From Pediococcus acidilactici DSM 20284 (GTDB lineage Bacteria; Bacillota; Bacilli; Lactobacillales; Lactobacillaceae): DNA of 64,000 nt. A program made the translations under genes and the position numbers. The notes beneath the pieces were generated by a model. It had not been told where the DNA came from and ran no database searches. It saw only the letters and a list, made by a program, of their open reading frames with translations. The stretch spans positions 437,747 to 501,746 of the forward strand of contig NZ_GL397067.1 of the NCBI RefSeq assembly GCF_000146325.1, in the 5' to 3' direction. Shown one piece after another: positions 27,331-37,156 of this stretch. Position 1 is the first letter of the stretch, and each line of letters starts with the position of its first letter.

Positions 27331-27968
27331 TTAACTAAGAACATCTATAACTGTAGATTTTAATTGCTGAGCTACTTGCTGCGGTTGCGTAGCCTTCATG
27401 ATTGCCGAAACTGCTGCAACTCCGTCGACATTCGTATTCCGCAAAACGGACAGATTTTCCGCATTTAGCCCACCAATTGCAAAAACCGTTATTTTTGCTT
27501 CCTGCTTAATTCGTTTTAGCGTTGCAACACTAGTGTGCACAGTTTTAACGTGGGTCGTAGTGGGAAAAATTGCTCCCACTCCCAAGTAGTTAGCTCCCTC
27601 TTCAACCGCGCGTCGTGCTTGCGCAACTGTTTTAGTAGTCGCTCCAATAATCTTGTTGGGCCCTAAGATTCGCCGTGCTACCGCCACTGGTAAATCAGCT
27701 TGTCCAAGATGAACACCCGCAGCATCGACAGCTTGCGCAATCGCTACCTGGTCATCGATTATTAACGGGACTTGGTAACGGTCGGTAATCTTTTTACATG
27801 ACCCGCCAATTTATAGTATTCAGCACTGCTGATTTCTTTTTCCCGTAGCTGTAGTAAATCAACCCCTCCTTGGCAAGCCAACTTAATCCTTTCTAAAAAT
27901 TGTTGTTGATTTAGTCCTAACCGGCCCGTGTCGAGATAAAGTAATGGCTTTTCTAACATTTGATCCAC
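27331..27968 (-). pseudogene. thiE: Thiamine-phosphate synthase thiE, single frameshift
   Basis: Two frames cover one ThiE protein. 27968-27762 gives the N-terminal part (LLYLDTGRLGLNQQQF, GVDLLQLREKE). The rest continues in another frame (ITDRYQVPLIIDDQVAIA, GVHLGQADLPVAVAR, YLGVGAIFPTTTH, VFAIGGLNAEN) to the stop at 27331. The shift is at a five-T run (27791-27795); one more base there restores a complete protein of about 212 residues. ThiE couples HMP-PP and thiazole phosphate. No other thiamine gene is here. Either a recent inactivation or a read error. Confidence 0.85.
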
Positions 27969-27980
27969 CTCAATTTAATT

Positions 27981-28009
27981 TTGACTTTCTTTATGATAGT
28001 GTTTACAAT
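27981..28009 (+). promoter_or_regulatory. Promoter of the TPP-riboswitch transcript
   Basis: TTGACT (27981-27986), 17-bp spacer, TACAAT (28004-28009). An inverted repeat GTGGTAA/TTACCAC (28014-28032) lies at the expected transcription start: either a 5' RNA hairpin or an operator. Confidence 0.75.
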
Positions 28010-28049
28010 GTACGTGGTAATAATTTTACCACATAAATCAAAACTTTAA

Positions 28050-28132
28050 AGTTCGTCTGGGGTGCCATTTTTGGCTGAGATCATACCCATTGAACCTGAT
28101 GTAGTTCGTACTACCGAAGGAAGACCGAATAC
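28050..28132 (+). promoter_or_regulatory. TPP riboswitch (THI box)
   Basis: TCTGGGGTGCC..GGCTGAGATCATACCC, then ACCTGATGTAGTTCGTACTA and CGAAGGAAGA reproduce the conserved thi-box parts (GGGGUGCC, CUGAGA.nAUACCC, ACCUGAU, GnAGGGAA-like). Thiamine pyrophosphate binding would favour the terminator at 28191-28230. The downstream gene is broken. Confidence 0.92.
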
Positions 28133-28190
28133 CGCAATAGCATAATTCTGTAACTCACTTTTGGTGAATTACGCCACCCATAATTGCGTA

Positions 28191-28230
28191 CCCCCTTTCT
28201 TTGGTTGTATCCATAAGAAAGGGGGTTTTT
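28191..28230 (+). terminator. Riboswitch terminator
   Basis: A perfect 11-bp stem CCCCCTTTCTT / AAGAAAGGGGG followed by TTTTT. Placed between the aptamer and the coding region, it is the likely expression platform. Confidence 0.85.
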
Positions 28231-28290
28231 GCATGGCAATCGTTAACGCTAAGTTTCTTGATGCGTTTCCAATTGCCTGTGGATAGCTCC

Positions 28291-29056
28291 TTACCTGCAG
28301 TTCAGGCTACTCCGCCCGTAAATTGGTAAAAAACTCTGCTTAATTTAGTTCCGCAAAATATTTTTAACGCTTTTGCCCAGAGAAACGTTGGTCAGATTAT
28401 CATTTTTGTAATTTTTCTGGGTGCCCTGCTAAGCTATAGCAAACGTCAGCACCATTATGACCAATTGCTTACCTTGGTTACCCAACTAATGATTTAATTA
28501 TCCAATTGAACGTCTTGGTTATGTGAATTGTCCCTTTAGGAATTGCTTGTCTGATGGTCAAAACCACTGCCACTCACGGAATCACTTTACTATTACCGCT
28601 ACTTTACTTTTTATTTTTATACGGGAGCGGTGTCGTTGTATTTTTAGTATTCTTAACGTTACTCACCATTTTGCGCACGCAAATCTCGCTTGCTAAATTG
28701 TTCAAGGGGCTCACCCGCATACTGCTCGTGGCGTTTACCACTACTTCTTCAGCAGTTACCCTTCCGGTTGAGTTCATGGATGTACAGCACCGGCTTAGCG
28801 TCAGTAAATCAGTCAGCGAATTAGTTTTACCGTTAGGGATGGTTTTAAAAAATAATGGTCCAGCAATGTATCTTGCTTTAGTTTGCACCGCCATTGCCAA
28901 ATCTGCCACCTCCCCCTCACCACCCCTTATTTGCCAGCGGAAAGTATCGCGCTATTTGCTAGTATAGACTGGTTTGTAGGCATGCTTCGCACCGTGGCCA
29001 ACGTGATTGGGGATGTAACTACTGCAGTAATCATTGATCATGAAGAAGCTGGTTGA
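28291..29056 (+). pseudogene. Dicarboxylate/amino-acid:cation symporter (DAACS), multiply broken
   Basis: Symporter sequence is recognisable across frames: LLNLVPQNIFNAFAQRNVGQ, IIIFVIFLGALLSY (28350-28435), KGLTRILLVAFTTTSSAVTLP (about 28707-28770, matching the serine-rich loop LLIAFSTSSSEAVLP of this family), SELVLPLGMVLKNNGPAMYL, and the end IDWFVGMLRTVANVIGDV (28960-29020). Several stops and shifts separate them and the first membrane helices are missing. It sits directly behind the TPP riboswitch, so it was a thiamine-regulated transporter, now dead. Confidence 0.75.
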
Positions 29057-29179
29057 TGGCTGAGGTTGGCTTTTTATAGTTTCACTTTTGAATCGTTAGT
29101 GTTGATTTACAAAGAATTTTGTTTAGCAAAACATATTGACTAACGAAAAAGTCATTTTAAACAGTAAATTGCTTTCCTT

Positions 29180-29215
29180 AAAAAATGACCACACCTAAAA
29201 TGGGTGTGGTCATTA
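29180..29215 (-). terminator. Terminator of the citrate operon
   Basis: ATGACCACACC / GGTGTGGTCAT stem with TTTTTT after it on the minus strand, about 70 bases past the citG stop. Confidence 0.85.
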
Positions 29216-29283
29216 TATTGTCTATATAAAATAAACTTACAATCACAATAAAATTGTACATAAAAAAGCAATAAAAAATTTAT

Positions 29284-30135
29284 TTACAAAGCTTTATTTC
29301 TCAATCCTATAAAAATAGTCAAAATCAAAAGATCAGCAGTGCCACCTAAACTAAGATTACGATCTAAAAATTTCTGATTCATTTCGTATAGCTTTTGCAT
29401 CCCTAATTTAGTTTTACTACCACCACTATTTAACACGTCAATAGCTTCTGTACGTGCCCAATTGATAATATTTAAATCGTTATCAGCACGCTTTACCAAA
29501 TTCGAATCTTCATTAATAGATACTAATTTCAACAATGTATCAATCAGTCTTTGGTTCTTTGTTCCCGTTGCTCTACATAGGAAGGGAAAGGCAACGCGAA
29601 ATACTTTCGGAAAACCATCCTCTGCTTCACCGCGGATTCCCTTATAACCAAACCTTAAATATTGTATTTCACCAGCAGTTAAATTTTCTGGATTTTTTTC
29701 AGTTAAATTAGCGAAATCATGTTTTGTTAATCCTAATAGCATCTGCTTTATTACATCTTGTACAGCCATATGCCGTTGTTCTGAATAAGCCATCGCACAA
29801 GTCATAATCCCTAGAGAAAAGATTGCACCTTTGTGCGTGTTAACTTGCGAAGTTGCTTCAAACATTGCTTTTTCAGCTGTTTTGCCATATTCGCGTAATT
29901 CCAAAAACATTTTTGATAGTTGCCCTTGATAACTATATCCTAGGTCAGCGGCCTTTAAAAAATAATTTTTTAAACTCATGGAACTATCTATAAATGTAAA
30001 TATATCCATATCAGGATGCGGTCCTGGCGACACTGGATCTACAAGCCCCGGTTTAGGATTTACACTTACTTCATATAGCAACGACTTAACTGCATCGTTA
30101 GCAATTTCGCTTACAACACTTTCACTTTCCACCAT
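29284..30135 (-). CDS. citG: Triphosphoribosyl-dephospho-CoA synthase CitG
   Basis: 283 residues from ATG 30135, which has GAGG six bases upstream and overlaps the end of citX; a TTG at 30147 is the other option. CitG makes the precursor of the citrate lyase prosthetic group from ATP and dephospho-CoA. Visible: LLYEVSVNPKPGLVDPVSPG, HPDMDIFTFIDSS, HKGAIFSLGI and LSLGGTADLLILT. Last gene of the operon. Confidence 0.93.
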   Translation of the reverse strand: MVESESVVSEIANDAVKSLLYEVSVNPKPGLVDPVSPGPHPDMDIFTFIDSSMSLKNYFLKAADLGYSYQGQLSKMFLELREYGKTAEKAMFEATSQVNTHKGAIFSLGIMTCAMAYSEQRHMAVQDVIKQMLLGLTKHDFANLTEKNPENLTAGEIQYLRFGYKGIRGEAEDGFPKVFRVAFPFLCRATGTKNQRLIDTLLKLVSINEDSNLVKRADNDLNIINWARTEAIDVLNSGGSKTKLGMQKLYEMNQKFLDRNLSLGGTADLLILTIFIGLRNKAL

Positions 30136-30661
30136 AATTTTCCTCAAAGTTGGTTACTTTTTCTTGTATAAATTGTTGCAATTCATTGACGGAATGTTTG
30201 CGTGAGCGAGCACAATTTTTGGCTAAATTTCCACAAACAAAACATTTCCGTGGTTCTAAACCTAAGTCTGTCCGCGAAATTGATTTGTTTCGTCCACCAG
30301 CAATCACATCAATATCGAAGAAGCGACCAATATCGTCATTATTTTCAAAATCAATTGCTCTTTCTTTAACATCATTTGCTGATAATTCTGAGATGATAAA
30401 ACAAGTGTTACCAGCAGGTTTATTCCAATTTAAAATTATTTTAGTATTATCAACCCGGTTTAAGAAGCGGTTAACCCCGTTCACAAAAACTTTATGCAAA
30501 TTGGAATTATTTTTAATAGGTCCAGGAATATTTAGTTTAATAACCACTATAGAATTAACAACGTATTTTCGGCTAAGTTGATTTTGAACGTAAACACGTT
30601 CATCACGATCATTTAAGATATCTTCAATCGATTGTACTTCACCTTTATTAAACAGTTCCAT
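30122..30661 (-). CDS. citX: Apo-citrate lyase phosphoribosyl-dephospho-CoA transferase CitX
   Basis: A 179-residue enzyme that attaches the prosthetic group to the CitD serine. Visible: VQNQLSRKYVVNSIVVIKLN, a GGRNKSISRTDLGLEPRKC motif and FVCGNLAKNCARSRKHS typical of CitX. Stands between citF and citG; the stop overlaps the citG start. Confidence 0.93.
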   Translation of the reverse strand: MELFNKGEVQSIEDILNDRDERVYVQNQLSRKYVVNSIVVIKLNIPGPIKNNSNLHKVFVNGVNRFLNRVDNTKIILNWNKPAGNTCFIISELSANDVKERAIDFENNDDIGRFFDIDVIAGGRNKSISRTDLGLEPRKCFVCGNLAKNCARSRKHSVNELQQFIQEKVTNFEENYGGK

Positions 30662-30688
30662 CTTATTCAGCCTCTAATTTATCATACT

Positions 30689-32227
30689 TTAATCTTTAAC
30701 CTCTTTAATTGTATCAATCAAAGTACCATCACGGTATTCAATAAGAGCTACTGTACGATCGGTGAATTCAAGAGGTTCTGGTGTACCAACTTTATGTTCA
30801 GCCATCTTTTGAAGTTCTTCAATTGAATACACTGGTACCCCAGGAATATTATTTAATTGCCCTATTAAATCTTTCCGCTTGGGATTAATTGCAATTCCAT
30901 ATTCAGTTACTAATACATCTATTGAATCGCCTGGAGTTACAACTGTGGTTACTTGCGGTACAACAGTTGCAATTCGACCACGGACCAATGGAGCTGAAAT
31001 AATTGTTAGCTTCGCTGTTCCAGCATCTTGATGCCCGCCAATTGCTCCTCGGATAACTCCGTCTGAACCACTCATAACGTTAACATTGAAGTTGGTATCA
31101 ATTTCTAACGCACTTAGGATAGCAACGTCAAGCTGGTCGACCATAGCACCCTTGTTATCAGGATCGGCATACCACGAAGCATCAATTTCTTGTTGGTTTT
31201 CTTCAGATTGCATTGCATCAGCAGCACCCTTATCAAAGTCCTGAACGTCCATTACTTTCTTGACTAAACCTTCTTTCAATAAGTCAGTCGTCGGTTTAGT
31301 AATCCCACCTAATGCAAAGGAAGCTGTAATTTGATTATCTATCATTGCTTTTCTTAGATAGCGAGTAACTGCTAGAGCTGCTCCGCCCGAACCAGTTTGA
31401 AATGAAAATCCCTCTTTGAAATAATTTGAATTAACAATTACATCATTAACTGTCTTAGCAATCTTCAATTCCTTAGGATCCTTAGTAAATCTAGTAGCAT
31501 CGGATCCAATCTTGTCAGGATCACCAACTTGTTTTACCTTAACCACATAGTCTACTTGAGTTTGCTTAATTGAAGCTGGTGTATTTGGATAATCAACAAT
31601 ATTATCCGTAACTAACACAACTTTGTCTGCATATTGAGCGTCCATCAAAGCATAACCTAGTGAGCCAAACACTGCATCACCTTTCATTCCATTAGCATTT
31701 CCTAACCTATCAGCATTAGGGACGCCTAAAAATGCCACATCAATTTTAATGTCACCATGCTCGATTGCACGTGCACGATTACCATGTGATCTAAAGATAA
31801 CGGGATTTTTTAATCCGCCATGAGAAACAAATTCTCCTAGAGATCCCCGCATTCCAGAACTAGTAATATGCGTAATCGTTCCGGCCTTAATAGCTTCGAT
31901 TACAGCGTCATTCATAACACCAGTTAATGAAGAGGGAGCTAGGGTTAGGTCTTTAATACCTTCATCTAAAATAATCTCCATAACTTGGTTAAAAACGAAA
32001 TCCCCGTTTCTAAAATGATGGTGAAATGAAATTGTCATACCATCATGAACAGTCTTTTTAACCACGTCCCTTAATGATTCAACTACTTTATTGTCACCTG
32101 TAGTGACATGCACCTTAGGCGCAACACGTTGAATATCTGGATGTCCAATTTCAGTTGTTTGAAATGAACGATAATTATATTTATTTAAGGTATCTTCTGA
32201 AACTTTACGTTGTACTCTATTCTCCAA
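30689..32227 (-). CDS. citF: Citrate lyase alpha subunit CitF
   Basis: The citrate:acetyl-ACP transferase subunit. I take TTG 32227 as start (GGAGG nine bases upstream; 512 residues); the open frame reaches 32248. Visible: [57 protein letters not shown] and [15 protein letters not shown]. Overlaps the end of citE by 11 bases. Works with CitE and CitD to split citrate into acetate and oxaloacetate. Confidence 0.94.
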   Translation of the reverse strand: MENRVQRKVSEDTLNKYNYRSFQTTEIGHPDIQRVAPKVHVTTGDNKVVESLRDVVKKTVHDGMTISFHHHFRNGDFVFNQVMEIILDEGIKDLTLAPSSLTGVMNDAVIEAIKAGTITHITSSGMRGSLGEFVSHGGLKNPVIFRSHGNRARAIEHGDIKIDVAFLGVPNADRLGNANGMKGDAVFGSLGYALMDAQYADKVVLVTDNIVDYPNTPASIKQTQVDYVVKVKQVGDPDKIGSDATRFTKDPKELKIAKTVNDVIVNSNYFKEGFSFQTGSGGAALAVTRYLRKAMIDNQITASFALGGITKPTTDLLKEGLVKKVMDVQDFDKGAADAMQSEENQQEIDASWYADPDNKGAMVDQLDVAILSALEIDTNFNVNVMSGSDGVIRGAIGGHQDAGTAKLTIISAPLVRGRIATVVPQVTTVVTPGDSIDVLVTEYGIAINPKRKDLIGQLNNIPGVPVYSIEELQKMAEHKVGTPEPLEFTDRTVALIEYRDGTLIDTIKEVKD

Positions 32228-33125
32228 GGTAATTGCCCTCCTCATCAATTAATCCAGACGCTTTAGCTAATTTCATAACCCGTTGAGCTCTCAAAACAAC
32301 TGGCCTATCAACCATTTGACCATTCATTGAAATCACTCCTGATCCCTTAGCCCGAGCCTCTTCAATGGCAAAGATAACATCTTTAGCTTTTTTAATTTCT
32401 GGTTTAGTAGGTGCATAAACTTCATTAACCATTGGAATTTGTCGCGGATTAACTAATGATTTCCCATCGAATCCAAGCTGATGGATATAACGTGTTTCAC
32501 GATAAAATCCTTCTGTATCATCCATGTTAGAGAATACAGTATCAAATGCAGCAATCCCAGCAGCACGCGCAGCATGTAGAACCATATTGCGAGCAAACTC
32601 AAGCTCCGCTCCATCCGGATAACGGTGGGTCTTCATATCGGTAGTATAATCTTCGGCCGAAATTGCAATTCCAATCATACGTTCCGATGCACTCGCAATT
32701 TCGGGAGCGTTCAAAACTCCTTTAGCTGATTCAATAGCAGCCATGAGATGAGTACTTCCAATTTCACGATTAAATTTCTTCTCAGCTTCTAAAACATCTT
32801 GTTCTAGTTTTTTAATCATGTCAGCTGATTCAGCTTTTGGCAAACGAATAACTTCGATACCAGCCTTCACCATCGCTAAAACATCATTACGGTAAAAAGG
32901 GGTGTCTTGGCCATTAACACGGACGACCAATTCGGCATCACCATAATCTTGCGTTTTTATAGCTTCTGCAACCAAGAAACGGGCTGCATCTTTTTCTGCC
33001 ATCGAAACAGCATCTTCTAGGTCAAACATGATTGAATCTGCTCCATAAATTCCAGCATCCTTAACCATAGCTGGATTATTTCCTGGAACAAACATCATTG
33101 TTCTACGTAATCGTTCATCTTGCAT
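32217..33125 (-). CDS. citE: Citrate lyase beta subunit CitE
   Basis: 302 residues from ATG 33125 (GGAGGT six bases upstream). The citryl-ACP lyase subunit with the HpcH/HpaI aldolase fold: [60 protein letters not shown] and [12 protein letters not shown]. The ATG shares a base with the citD stop. Confidence 0.95.
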   Translation of the reverse strand: MQDERLRRTMMFVPGNNPAMVKDAGIYGADSIMFDLEDAVSMAEKDAARFLVAEAIKTQDYGDAELVVRVNGQDTPFYRNDVLAMVKAGIEVIRLPKAESADMIKKLEQDVLEAEKKFNREIGSTHLMAAIESAKGVLNAPEIASASERMIGIAISAEDYTTDMKTHRYPDGAELEFARNMVLHAARAAGIAAFDTVFSNMDDTEGFYRETRYIHQLGFDGKSLVNPRQIPMVNEVYAPTKPEIKKAKDVIFAIEEARAKGSGVISMNGQMVDRPVVLRAQRVMKLAKASGLIDEEGNYLGE

Positions 33126-33418
33126 TAGAATACCTCCCAAACTGGTTCTTCAGCTGTACCAGTTGCTCTTTGGGCTGCGGCAAACGTCCGAGCCTTAATT
33201 ACACAATCTAAAGCACCTTGATCAACAGCTTTAACCTTAGCATTTTCAATTCCTAACAAATTCAAACTACTAGTTATCACCTTTTTAATTTGTTTCCCAA
33301 ATATTTTTGATACATCGGAGTCTAAATCAATTTCAATTCCATTATCATTTTTTGAAATTGTAATTTGAATGTCAGACGATTCTAGTGTTCCCGCAATAGC
33401 GGTTGATTTAATTTCCAT
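33125..33418 (-). CDS. citD: Citrate lyase acyl carrier protein CitD
   Basis: 97 residues from ATG 33418. Carries the phosphoribosyl-dephospho-CoA arm on a serine in the AGTLESSD segment near residues 10-16. Overlaps citC by 11 bases and citE by one. Normal length. Confidence 0.94.
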   Translation of the reverse strand: MEIKSTAIAGTLESSDIQITISKNDNGIEIDLDSDVSKIFGKQIKKVITSSLNLLGIENAKVKAVDQGALDCVIKARTFAAAQRATGTAEEPVWEVF

Positions 33419-34463
33419 CAATTTTAAAACCTTCCTTAATTAGTTTTTGTAAATCATTTAAGTGCTTAATAATATATTCGTAGGTAGTGGCCGGTAAATA
33501 ATCTTTAATCTGTTCAATTGCATTATTTTTAATTGCGCGTCGCACCTGTGTAGCTGAAATTACATTGCCATCAATTTGCTTTCGTGGAATAATCTTAACT
33601 TTAACTTCAGGAGGTAAAACTTCTGATAAAGCTTTATTGTAGATACTTGTAGTTTTCGAAAATGGTTCTGAACCTAAATACCGTGTTTTGATATTAAGTG
33701 GTTTGGCGATCTGCGTCTTAAATAATTCAGCATCCATAGCAGTTTGATATTTGATGACATTATCACTACCAGTAATGAAATACGATGGAAAAGTCATATA
33801 ACTAACCATGTACTCATTTCCTAACCTAACGATAACATTACTTAAATCTGCCAACCCTTGGCGAACTAGTTCAAAACGCGTTTTTGTGGTGAATAGCGAT
33901 GCATCTTGTTCGACTACAAAAACATACACCAAATCACTTTGGGCAGCCGCTGTTTCAACCAAATAACGATGTCCTAAAGTAAATGGGTTAGCATTCATGA
34001 CAATCGCACTGACTTGCTTGTCAGATTGGTTTTCCATTGTAGGAAGTGTTTTAATAAAATCATGTACACTATAATCCCCTGTTTCTAACAAAACAGCCGT
34101 ATCAGTTTTTGCTAAAGTTTTAAAGCCAACATGTTCAAAACTATTTTGATAAATCGCTTTCGTAAAAACAAACACGTGAAATATTTGGCGTTGCGCCAAT
34201 TCATTAATTAGCGTTGACACAATTAAATTAAATAATTTTCCATCCTGACAAGTAGGATCTACAGCAATGTACTTCAAAACATTGTTGTGGAAAGAGCCCG
34301 TAGCAATTAGTCGTTGCTTTTCAAAGATACCAAAACATGATATTTGAAGTAAAGTTTGTTTATCAGGAATTGTAATATCAAACTCCGACAACAAAGTTCC
34401 CCATTTTTTTCGATTACTAGCATCTTGCAAATTAATTTGCTTTACTTTCCCCTCATAAGCCAT
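33408..34463 (-). CDS. citC: Citrate lyase ligase CitC
   Basis: A 351-residue enzyme that acetylates the lyase prosthetic group with acetate and ATP, switching the complex on. An N-terminal GNAT-like part (KYIAVDPTCQDGKLFN) precedes the nucleotidyltransferase core with the HxGH-type motif NANPFTLGHRYLVE and the later SATQVRRAI. RBS GGAGC before ATG. Confidence 0.94.
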   Translation of the reverse strand: MAYEGKVKQINLQDASNRKKWGTLLSEFDITIPDKQTLLQISCFGIFEKQRLIATGSFHNNVLKYIAVDPTCQDGKLFNLIVSTLINELAQRQIFHVFVFTKAIYQNSFEHVGFKTLAKTDTAVLLETGDYSVHDFIKTLPTMENQSDKQVSAIVMNANPFTLGHRYLVETAAAQSDLVYVFVVEQDASLFTTKTRFELVRQGLADLSNVIVRLGNEYMVSYMTFPSYFITGSDNVIKYQTAMDAELFKTQIAKPLNIKTRYLGSEPFSKTTSIYNKALSEVLPPEVKVKIIPRKQIDGNVISATQVRRAIKNNAIEQIKDYLPATTYEYIIKHLNDLQKLIKEGFKIDGN

Positions 34464-34475
34464 TTCGTAGCTCCT

Positions 34476-35789
34476 TTAAACAAATAAACGCATCAAGAAA
34501 ATCGATAATGTAACTGTAATTGCTCCACCTAAACGAACAGCAACTTGAGCAAATGGCATTAGTTCCATTCGATCGCCAGCTGCTAGAATAGCAAGCGCGC
34601 CAGTGCCACCTTGACCACTACAACACGAAACTGCAATGGCGGTATCAACTGGGTACATACCTAACATTTTGGCACTGAAAAATGCGGCACAAACAATCCC
34701 AGTAACTGTAACTACAATAGTAATTAACATAGGAATATTGGTGAATACCGTAACTAACGATTCCCAGGGAGTCATTGCAATACCAACTCCGAACAAAAGT
34801 GGAGGTGTAATTCCTTTAACCGTTAAGCTATAAAGAGACTTTCCACCTTCTTGCAAACTTTCAGGGATCCACCCTAACATTTTAGCAATCATCACTACAA
34901 TCAATAAAACAATTGGAGCTGGCAAATGAATCACACTGTTAACCCATACCCCTAATAAATAAAGTGAAATAGCTAAAATTCCCGAAACTAACATCTTTTC
35001 AATATCTGCACCGCTAGATTTTTGGGTCAAGTTGCCTAAATCAGATTGACCGTCATCAGCTTCGACTAGCCGTCCATTCCCAGTCCATTCAGGGTGAATA
35101 TCCCCCATTTTTTTCAAAATACCAGACAAAATAACTGCTACTAAGCTTCCTAACATAACACAAGGCAAAATCATCGCAAAAATTTTAGGTTGTGCCATAG
35201 AAATAATAGCTGCATATCCCAAAGATAGAGGTAAAGCTCCTTCACCAACCCCGCCAGCCATAATTGGGGCAACCACGTAAAAATAACTTTTCCAAATAGA
35301 TAAGCCTAACAAGCTCCCCACCGCGATTCCAAGCAGAGGACCAACTAACTCACAAATCAATAAAACAACGATAATTCTAGTGCTTGCCTTTATTAAGGTC
35401 TTTCGATTCATGGCACTGATACTACCAACAATCAATAGGGCAATAAAGAATGCCAAAAAATTATTATTGTTCATAAAATCCGTAACTACATGAACTGTGC
35501 TTTTAGGTAGCCAGTTTTCATATACTAAGTATGATGGTAAAAAGGTAACAACCAAAACCTTGCCACCCAATGACTTTAAGATTGGAATGTGTTTTCCAAT
35601 CTCTTCCAAAATAAATGAGAAAAGAGTCATAATTCCAATTGCGCCCAGCATATCGTCTGGCATCTGGTTACCCCATGTTAATAACACATAAGCTACAATT
35701 AGCAAAATATAAAGTGGCATTGGAATAATTCCAATTTGCAACGAAAAGAGTTTTTTTAACATGCCTTGTGAACTCATTTTTTCTTCCAT
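34476..35789 (-). CDS. 2-hydroxycarboxylate (citrate/malate) transporter, CitP/CitS/MaeN family
   Basis: 437 residues from ATG 35789 (GGAGG six bases upstream). About eleven membrane helices. Diagnostic 2HCT loops: AGGVGEGALPLSLGYA and SCCSGQGGTGALAILAAGD, followed by MPFAQVAVRLGGAI with the substrate-binding arginine. Between citM and citC, so it most likely imports citrate, by proton or sodium symport or exchange with lactate. Malate cannot be ruled out. Confidence 0.9.
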   Translation of the reverse strand: MEEKMSSQGMLKKLFSLQIGIIPMPLYILLIVAYVLLTWGNQMPDDMLGAIGIMTLFSFILEEIGKHIPILKSLGGKVLVVTFLPSYLVYENWLPKSTVHVVTDFMNNNNFLAFFIALLIVGSISAMNRKTLIKASTRIIVVLLICELVGPLLGIAVGSLLGLSIWKSYFYVVAPIMAGGVGEGALPLSLGYAAIISMAQPKIFAMILPCVMLGSLVAVILSGILKKMGDIHPEWTGNGRLVEADDGQSDLGNLTQKSSGADIEKMLVSGILAISLYLLGVWVNSVIHLPAPIVLLIVVMIAKMLGWIPESLQEGGKSLYSLTVKGITPPLLFGVGIAMTPWESLVTVFTNIPMLITIVVTVTGIVCAAFFSAKMLGMYPVDTAIAVSCCSGQGGTGALAILAAGDRMELMPFAQVAVRLGGAITVTLSIFLMRLFV

Positions 35790-35811
35790 AATAGGCCTCC
35801 AATTTTTGGAA

Positions 35812-36951
35812 TTACTTGCTATTTTTAACAGCTGTGACAACGGTTTCAACTACTGCTTTATCAAATACACCTGGAACAATGTTTTCAGCAGTTGGATTAC
35901 TAATAACATTCGCTAAAGCTTCTGCAATTTGCATTTCCATTTGAGGTTTAAAATGTTTGATCTTTTCTTCTAACAGCCCCTTAAAAAGCCCTGGAAAAAC
36001 TAAAATATTATTAACTTGATTTGGATATGTTGAACTACCAGTAGCAATTACTGCTGCACCAGCCTCTCTAGCAACTTTTGGATCTACTTCTGGTCTGGGA
36101 TTCGCCAAAGCAAAAATAATTGGTTTGTCAGCCATCGATTTAATCATCTGCTTATTAACAATGTCTCCAATTGATAAACCAATGAAAACATCTTGATTTA
36201 CTAGTGCATCTGCTAAATCTGTCCCTTGTTTAACTTCTTCAAAATGCTTAGCAACATCTAGCTGATACTGGTTTAAGCTAGTTCGTTTATCCCGAATAAC
36301 GCCGTTTTGATCAACCAATGTAACATGTTTAAGACCCGCAGTGGCAAGTAACTTAGCTGTAGCTAACCCCGAAGCTCCTGCTCCATTAATAACAATTTTT
36401 AAGTCTGTAAGCTCCTTATTAACAACTTTAGCAGCATTAATCAAACTAGCTAAAACAACAATCGCCGTTCCTTCTTGGTCGTCATGATAGACTGGAATAT
36501 CTAGTTGCTGGCTTAATTGTTCTTCAATTTCAAAACAACGTGGCGCTTTAATATCCTCTAAATGAATTCCTGCAAAACTCTTGCTAATATTTTTAACCGT
36601 TTTCACAAATTCAGGAACGGAACTTTGGCTTAGCGCTAATGGGATAGCATTAACACCTGATAACTCTTTATACAAAAGTGCTTTCCCTTCTACAACCGGC
36701 AAACCAGCTGATGGCCCTATATCTCCTAACCCTAAAACAGCTGAACCATCTGTCACCACTGCAACAAGTTTCCCACTGATAGTCAACTCATCTTTTTGTT
36801 TTGGATCGTCATAAATAATTCTAGATAATTCAGCAACTCCTGGCGTATATGCCTTACCGAGCTCATTTGAATTTCTAACTGGCAATTCAGCCGTAACTTC
36901 TAAAACACCGGTTTGTTTCTTATGTAATTCAATAATTTCTTGCTTATCCAT
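35812..36951 (-). CDS. citM: Oxaloacetate decarboxylase / malic-enzyme family, CitM
   Basis: 379 residues from ATG 36951. Malic-enzyme fold: YTPGVAELSR, VTDGSAVLGLGDIGPSAG, VYHDDQEGTAIVVLA, NAD-type loop INGAGASGLATAKLL and IFALANPRPEVDP. In citrate loci of Weissella, Leuconostoc and lactococci this soluble enzyme (CitM) decarboxylates oxaloacetate to pyruvate. Context favours this over malate oxidation. First gene of the operon, divergent from citI. Confidence 0.88.
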   Translation of the reverse strand: MDKQEIIELHKKQTGVLEVTAELPVRNSNELGKAYTPGVAELSRIIYDDPKQKDELTISGKLVAVVTDGSAVLGLGDIGPSAGLPVVEGKALLYKELSGVNAIPLALSQSSVPEFVKTVKNISKSFAGIHLEDIKAPRCFEIEEQLSQQLDIPVYHDDQEGTAIVVLASLINAAKVVNKELTDLKIVINGAGASGLATAKLLATAGLKHVTLVDQNGVIRDKRTSLNQYQLDVAKHFEEVKQGTDLADALVNQDVFIGLSIGDIVNKQMIKSMADKPIIFALANPRPEVDPKVAREAGAAVIATGSSTYPNQVNNILVFPGLFKGLLEEKIKHFKPQMEMQIAEALANVISNPTAENIVPGVFDKAVVETVVTAVKNSK

Positions 36952-36984
36952 AAGTCCCACCCTTTTCATTTTATTTGCATCTAT

Positions 36985-37117
36985 AGAATAGCACTTTTTT
37001 ACATTTTTTAAAATATTATATTATTTTTTTAATTTTTTAAAAACATTTAAAAAATATGCAAAAAACGTGTAAAAGGTTTTTGATTTTTTAAAAGAAAGCA
37101 TAAAAAAATGCTATACT
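36985..37117. promoter_or_regulatory. Divergent citM/citI promoter region
   Basis: Very AT-rich. Toward citI: TATACT (37112-37117). Toward citM: TATTCT (36985-36990). Both are embedded in a shared motif, AAAAAA(G/A)TGCTAT(T/A)CT, reading outward in opposite directions, and an AGCAT..ATGCT inverted repeat lies at 37098-37113. These are candidates for CitI operators. Confidence 0.6.
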
Positions 37118-37156
37118 TTTACTGTACATAGATATGAAACCTAAGGAGATACAGTA

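Noticed and set aside
28233-28284. Short ORF (MAIVNAKFLDAF..) just after the riboswitch terminator
   Set aside because: Only 17 codons and no RBS; may be the degraded first part of the symporter but cannot be aligned with confidence.
28604-28909. 101-codon frame antisense to the symporter relic
   Set aside because: Shadow of the broken DAACS gene.
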